From contig NZ_JAAFHA010000012.1 of NCBI RefSeq assembly GCF_010365055.1, positions 1-64,000 on the forward strand: a DNA stretch of 64,000 bases, read 5' to 3'. This document shows, one piece after another, positions 63,941 through 64,000 of this stretch. Made by a program: the position numbers and the translations under genes. The stretch comes from Rhodoferax sp. Its GTDB lineage: Bacteria; Pseudomonadota; Gammaproteobacteria; Burkholderiales; Burkholderiaceae_C. The notes under the pieces were generated by a model. The model was not told the DNA's origin and made no database searches. It was given only the letters and a program-made list of their open reading frames with translations. The first letter of the stretch is position 1, and the number at the start of each line of letters is the position of its first letter.

Positions 63941-64000
63941 CTACAAGAGCGCGTCGTGCAGGGCCACGTATTCGTGCGTGAGCTTGTGGCTGGGGTCCAG
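63941..64000 (-). CDS. C-terminal end of an unidentified gene (runs off the window)
   Basis: On the minus strand the last 19 visible codons read LDPSHKLTHEYVALHDALL and then TAG. Codon usage suits a high-GC coding sequence, and the copy of the repeat family lies just beyond its stop. Too little is present to assign a family. Confidence 0.4.
   Translation of the reverse strand: MDPSHKLTHEYVALHDALL

Overview
The window looks like chromosome of a high-GC betaproteobacterium, most likely Burkholderiales/Comamonadaceae (Polaromonas, Rhodoferax or Variovorax-like). The grounds are protein style, a split MetH preceded by an S-adenosylhomocysteine riboswitch, TTT and TRAP transporters, and a short repeat family of a type I associate with that group. 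Family calls come from reading motifs in the ORF translations; no database search was possible.

Region 1 (about 0.1-14.2 kb) is a copper/silver resistance and periplasmic thiol-redox island. On the minus strand, in transcription order, are a P1B-1 Cu(I) ATPase, a CusF-like chaperone, DsbB, DsbA, CusC, a small metal-binding lipoprotein, CusB carrying a C-terminal CusF domain, and CusA; five junctions are stop/start overlaps or gaps of under 10 nt. A Met-rich lipoprotein and a small membrane protein face the divergent regulator pair CusR/CusS. An inverted repeat lies in front of cusR and a shorter version in front of the cusF-like gene. A DUF4148-like secreted protein with a recent 126-bp duplication and a J-domain protein follow.

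Region 2 (15-50 kb) is a large sugar-acid and hydroxy-dicarboxylate catabolic area with four modules. (a) 15.2-22.4 kb: a pentose/aldose 1-dehydrogenase-like SDR, then an RbsBAC-type sugar ABC transporter operon with an Asp/Glu-racemase-family protein, an extended SDR and an MFS permease. (b) 23.1-33.4 kb: D-tartrate dehydratase (TarD), two LysR regulators, a LeuCD-type hydro-lyase, tartrate/D-malate dehydrogenase (TtuC), a TctC receptor and a TctA-TctB fusion, ending in a chimeric pseudogene (TtuD fragment joined to a LysR remnant). (c) 34.4-43 kb: tetronate degradation (OtnI, OtnC, OtnK, LtnD, DenD), a FadR-type GntR regulator and a TRAP transporter. (d) 43-50.3 kb: non-phosphorylative pentonate degradation (IlvD/Edd-type dehydratase, DHDPS-family dehydratase, 2-oxoglutarate-semialdehyde dehydrogenase) with an embedded MhpE/MhpF aldolase-dehydrogenase pair and a LysR regulator. 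A near-identical motif (GGTTATCATACAAAT, or its core) lies in front of the SDR, the ABC operon, the ltnD-otn operon and the TRAP operon, suggesting one regulator ties modules a and c together.

Region 3 (50.4-64 kb) is mainly housekeeping: a CHASE-PAS-GAF-PAS-GGDEF-EAL protein, RecQ, the homocysteine-binding half of methionine synthase, a DUF504 protein, a Na+/Ca2+ exchanger-family protein, the SAH riboswitch with the C-terminal MetH half, and a frameshifted MFS gene. A repeat family of about 60 bp occurs at least five times in the window, three of them inside open coding sequences (otnC, denD, metH), and a REP-like palindrome is also carried in frame inside metH.
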